Source of the DNA: Candidatus Cloacimonadota bacterium
GTDB lineage: Bacteria; Cloacimonadota; Cloacimonadia; Cloacimonadales; Cloacimonadaceae
Reading direction: 5' to 3'
DNA length: 9,022 nucleotides
NCBI GenBank assembly: GCA_023230025.1
Contig: JALNYD010000102.1
Location: forward strand, 1-9,022
This document shows, one piece after another, positions 6,840 to 9,022 of the stretch. A program made the position numbers and the translations under genes. The notes beneath the pieces were generated by a model. That model had not been told where the DNA came from. It worked only from the letters and a program-made list of their open reading frames with translations, and did no database searches. The number at the start of each line of letters is the position of its first letter. Within the stretch, counting starts at the first letter, position 1.

Positions 6840-7553
6840 ATGAAGAAGACCTATTTGTTGATCCTTTTGCTGGCAAGCCTCTCTTTATCGGCTTGGGGGC
6901 TCTCTATATATGAAATCCAGTACAGCACTTTCCCTGGTAGTGACAACACCTATCCCTCGCCTTATGCCGGGAAATCTGTTAGCACTGAGGGGATAGTTAC
7001 AGCTACTAACTACAAGGGCGGTGGCTTCTTTATCTCGGAAACCGTAGCCGGAGCTTTCAATGGCATTTTGGTTTCTGATCGTAATGCCAGCATCCGGGTT
7101 GGTGACAGAGTTCGCTTAAAGGCAACAGTCAAGGAAAGTTTTGGTATGACAATTCTTGAAGATGTAAGCTCACTTTCAATCCTGGAGCGGAATCATCCCC
7201 TGCCACATCCTGTGATTCTTACAACAGCCCAGCTTGGTCGCGCAATGGAAGCAGAAGCATATGAAGGGGTGTATGCCAAGATCCTCTCAGTCAGCAGCGG
7301 AAAATCAAAGAGTAGCCGTCAAACCATAAGAGTAAGTGACGGCACTGGTTTATGTAGTGTCCAGCTTGGTAGTTTTGGTGACAATCTATCGGTACGCAAT
7401 ATTGGATCTCATTTCACTGCGATTACCGGAATTGTAAGTTTTGGTTTTGGTGAGTTCTCACTGAATCCAGTTTCAGCATCTGATATTGAAGTGAACCAGC
7501 CGGTTTCTATACAAAGCCGCAGCTGGGGTAAGATTAAATCAATTTACAAATAG
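6840..7553 (+). CDS. Secreted protein with two OB-fold-like domains, function unknown
   Basis: A 237-residue exported protein. Residues 1-20 form a classic signal peptide: positive KK, a Leu-rich core, and AWG before the likely cleavage site at 20/21. The mature part begins LSIYEIQYS, followed by a domain (about 22-117) with GIVTATNYKGGGFFISE, GILVSD, VGDRVRLKATVKE and TILEDV. This is the beta-barrel pattern of secreted OB-fold nucleic-acid-binding domains often attached to extracellular nucleases. A second, similar unit spans about 137-218 (YAKILSV, IRVSDGTGLCSVQLG, TAITGIVSFGFGEFSL). No nuclease domain, lipobox or C-terminal sorting domain is seen, so it may be a stand-alone periplasmic or surface binding module. 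ATG 6840 has AAGAGG seven bases upstream. The small gene that follows starts 13 bases after its stop. OB-fold assignment is by pattern only; ligand unknown. Confidence 0.8.
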   Translation: MKKTYLLILLLASLSLSAWGLSIYEIQYSTFPGSDNTYPSPYAGKSVSTEGIVTATNYKGGGFFISETVAGAFNGILVSDRNASIRVGDRVRLKATVKESFGMTILEDVSSLSILERNHPLPHPVILTTAQLGRAMEAEAYEGVYAKILSVSSGKSKSSRQTIRVSDGTGLCSVQLGSFGDNLSVRNIGSHFTAITGIVSFGFGEFSLNPVSASDIEVNQPVSIQSRSWGKIKSIYK

Positions 7554-7566
7554 CGAGGTCTGAGTA

Positions 7567-7941
7567 ATGAAAAAGTTCTTCAAAACCATCCTTTTCCTTG
7601 GAGGAGCTGCTGCTGCCGCTCATTATGGCATGAAAGCCTATAAACGGGTAAATGGAACGGTAAAACTATCCAAATCTCTGCCAGAGTTTCTATCCAATGT
7701 GTATGGTGAATTCCCCAAAGTAGATATCACTCGCTCCATGAACTACCTGAAAATCAAGATTGGCTTCACCCAGGCCATCTTGGACAAGCATGACGATATT
7801 GAGACAACTGTTCGTGAATACATTGATGATTTCTACCCCGATGTAGCAAAGTGTTCTGTGGAGATTGACATTCATGTAAAGGGAGAAGAGGAAGCTGAGC
7901 TCGAGCCCGAACCAGAGAAGGAAGAAGAAGTTCAAGAATAA
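7567..7941 (+). CDS. Small membrane-anchored protein with acidic C-terminus, function unknown
   Basis: A 124-residue protein I do not recognise. The N-terminus KKFFKTILFLGGAAAAAHYG is a positive-then-hydrophobic segment that fits an uncleaved membrane anchor or a signal sequence; there is no lipobox cysteine. Residues about 50-105 look like a compact alpha/beta domain, with YLKIKIGFTQAILD, then ETTVREYIDDFYPD, then CSVEIDIHV. The tail (about 106-124) is almost entirely Glu, with Pro and Lys. ATG 7567 has GAGG (7555-7558) eight bases upstream, 13 bases after the OB-fold gene, so the two form an operon ended by the terminator at 7959. The shared operon suggests a joint envelope role, but no function can be stated. 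Confidence 0.75.
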   Translation: MKKFFKTILFLGGAAAAAHYGMKAYKRVNGTVKLSKSLPEFLSNVYGEFPKVDITRSMNYLKIKIGFTQAILDKHDDIETTVREYIDDFYPDVAKCSVEIDIHVKGEEEAELEPEPEKEEEVQE

Positions 7942-7958
7942 TCTACGATATATTTGAT

Positions 7959-7989
7959 AGGAGGTGAAGCGTGCTTCACCTCCTTTTTT
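7959..7989 (+). terminator. Strong intrinsic terminator of the OB-fold operon
   Basis: A perfect 12-bp inverted repeat, AGGAGGTGAAGC / GCTTCACCTCCT, separated by only two bases (the innermost pair probably opens to give a CGTG tetraloop), is followed by TTTTT. It sits 18 bases after the stop of the small gene. On the opposite strand no T-run follows the hairpin, so it should mainly act on plus-strand transcripts. Confidence 0.9.
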
Positions 7990-8052
7990 ACGTGATCAAT
8001 AAAGTGAAGAACCTAATGAGCTCAGTATTGAGGAAATGCAGCTGTAAAAATA

Positions 8053-8128
8053 TGGAGCGGGCAACGGGACTCGAACCCGCGACCCCCAGCTTGGGAAGCT
8101 AGTGCTCTACCAACTGAGCTATGCCCGC
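8053..8128 (-). tRNA. tRNA-Gly (anticodon CCC)
   Basis: A complete cloverleaf on the minus strand. The acceptor stem GCGGGCA pairs with TGCCCGC, and the D stem is GCTC/GAGC. The anticodon stem CTAGC pairs with GCTGG (one T-G wobble) around loop TTCCCAA. The T stem GCGGG/CCCGT encloses TTCGAGT, with discriminator T and encoded CCA. The anticodon CCC (complement of 8093-8095) reads glycine codon GGG. The gene lies 52 bases after the HyfF-like stop but has its own promoter-like boxes. No strong terminator follows on this strand; only TATTTTT directly after CCA. Confidence 0.96.
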
Positions 8129-8139
8129 TCATTCCAGAG

Positions 8140-8169
8140 CAAAGTCTTGTAACAACGGTAAGCTGTCAA
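8140..8169 (-). promoter_or_regulatory. Candidate promoter of tRNA-Gly
   Basis: On the minus strand a perfect TTGACA (complement of 8164-8169) begins 11 bases beyond the HyfF-like stop codon. It is followed after 20 bases by TTTG (complement of 8140-8143). The hexamer at 17-base spacing, GACTTT, is a poor sigma-70 -10. The implied start lies a few bases before the tRNA 5' end, as expected for a short tRNA leader. Confidence 0.45.
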
Positions 8170-8180
8170 GAACAATCGCA

Positions 8181-9022
8181 TCAATCAAAGGCTGGTAACC
8201 AAATCCCCAGGATAGCGGCAATCAGTAGCAGTGCTGTGGGACTTAGGTAGGTCCACAATGGCAACCTGGCTTTGTTCTGATTCTCTCCACAACACATGCC
8301 CAGGCTAATGCGCATCATCGACCAGGCAATCACAGCCAGCATCAAAATCAGAGCAATCATTGGCAAGATGTAGCCTTGGCTGATCATTGCACTGATGATG
8401 AAAAACTTGCTTACAAATAGGGGAGAGGGCGGAAATCCCAAAATCATGATCAATGCCAGCAACCACAGCCATGCGGTAGTGCGATTGCGATTGAAGAGGC
8501 TGTTGATATTAGCGTGATGCTTGTCATGATAGATGCTCAGGATGTTACCGGCACACAGGAAGAATGCCGCTTTTACCAATGAATGTCCCAGAATATGAAG
8601 GTATCCGGCATAAATGGCAACTCCTCCAAGCCCGAATGCAATCATTATCAATCCCATGTTTTCGATTGAGGAATAAGCCAGCAAGCGCTTATAGTTGCGC
8701 GTTTTAAGGATAAACACAGTTGCTACAAACACGCTTAAGAAGCCCATGACAAGGTACAAATCCTGAGCCAAATTACCCATTCCAGCATTCCTCATAATGC
8801 GATCAATGCGCAAAACCGGAAGGAGCGCAGTATTCAACAGAGCTCCGGACAACAAAGCCGATACTGGCGCTGGAGCTTCAGAATGAGCATCAGGCAACCA
8901 GAAATGCAGGGGAGCCAGACCAATCTTTGTCCCAAATCCCACCAGAATAAAGATGAACGAAAGCTTCAGCCAAAACGGGGATAGGGCATGAACCTGGATC
9001 TTGCTAAGATGCAGACTGGCAT
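8181..9022 (-). CDS. HyfF/NuoL-like proton antiporter subunit of a membrane hydrogenase or related complex (5' end outside window)
   Basis: The frame is open to the right edge, giving about 280 C-terminal residues; the GTG at 8942 is an internal valine codon, not a start. It belongs to the proton-antiporter family shared by complex I (NuoL/M/N), Mrp and group 4 hydrogenases. The segment GFGTKIGLAPLHFWLPDAH followed by SEAPAPVSALLSGALLN is closest to HyfF of hydrogenase-4. Functional residues visible are Lys in GTKIGLAP (8927-8925), the histidine in PLHFW, HSLVKAAFF in a later helix, and Lys in PPSPLFVSKFF (8408-8406). About eight further hydrophobic segments follow, and the C-terminus WLPAFD is consistent with a complete end. 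Such subunits move H+ or Na+ across the membrane, coupled to ferredoxin oxidation or H2 evolution. The rest of the complex would be expected upstream on this strand, beyond the window. HyfF versus NuoL/MrpA-like identity is inferred. Confidence 0.82.
   Translation of the reverse strand, partial: ASLHLSKIQVHALSPFWLKLSFIFILVGFGTKIGLAPLHFWLPDAHSEAPAPVSALLSGALLNTALLPVLRIDRIMRNAGMGNLAQDLYLVMGFLSVFVATVFILKTRNYKRLLAYSSIENMGLIMIAFGLGGVAIYAGYLHILGHSLVKAAFFLCAGNILSIYHDKHHANINSLFNRNRTTAWLWLLALIMILGFPPSPLFVSKFFIISAMISQGYILPMIALILMLAVIAWSMMRISLGMCCGENQNKARLPLWTYLSPTALLLIAAILGIWLPAFD

Noticed and set aside
7959..7989. Bidirectional terminator also serving tRNA-Gly
   Set aside because: On the minus strand the hairpin is preceded by A's and not followed by a T-run, so intrinsic termination in that direction is unlikely.
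1..9022. CRISPR array, insertion sequence, prophage or toxin-antitoxin locus
   Set aside because: No regularly spaced direct repeats, transposase or phage motifs, or typical toxin/antitoxin pair could be seen on either strand; all substantial stretches are explained by the listed genes.

Overview
The window reads as a chromosomal segment of an anaerobic bacterium, most likely from the FCB group and possibly Cloacimonadota. This assignment is inference. It rests on a secreted OB-fold protein of a style I associate with that phylum, a strict-anaerobe 2-hydroxyacyl-CoA dehydratase-type protein, a hydrogenase-4-type antiporter subunit, and promoter-like boxes that look part E. coli-like and part Bacteroidota-like. 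No phage, insertion sequence, plasmid or CRISPR material is visible.

Layout. (1) Positions 3-2402, plus strand: the tail of a possible divergent YrdC/TsaC-like protein, a glyoxalase-II-like metallo-beta-lactamase-fold hydrolase, and guaA (GMP synthase), all tightly packed. (2) Positions 6350-2403, minus strand: an overlapping three-gene unit, ABC-F ATPase then HgdB-like Fe-S protein then a variant MnmA tRNA thiouridylase. Its last stop codon directly abuts that of guaA. (3) Positions 6365-6839: a divergent promoter region for the ABC-F unit, tRNA-Pro(GGG) with a strong intrinsic terminator, and a short spacer carrying a promoter. (4) Positions 6840-7989, plus strand: a two-gene operon for a secreted double OB-fold protein and a small membrane-anchored acidic protein, closed by a 12-bp terminator hairpin. 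(5) Positions 8128-8053, minus strand: tRNA-Gly(CCC). (6) Positions 9022-8181, minus strand: the C-terminal part of a HyfF/NuoL-like proton-antiporter subunit of a membrane hydrogenase or related complex.

Functional themes. Translation is prominent: two tRNA genes, an ABC-F ribosome-associated ATPase, a tRNA U34 thiolase and a possible threonylcarbamoyl-adenylate-synthase remnant. The less ordinary parts are the MnmA variant, which has a CxxC motif but lacks the usual second catalytic cysteine; its translational coupling to an orphan HgdB-type protein; and the secreted OB-fold plus acidic anchored protein pair, which has no assigned function.
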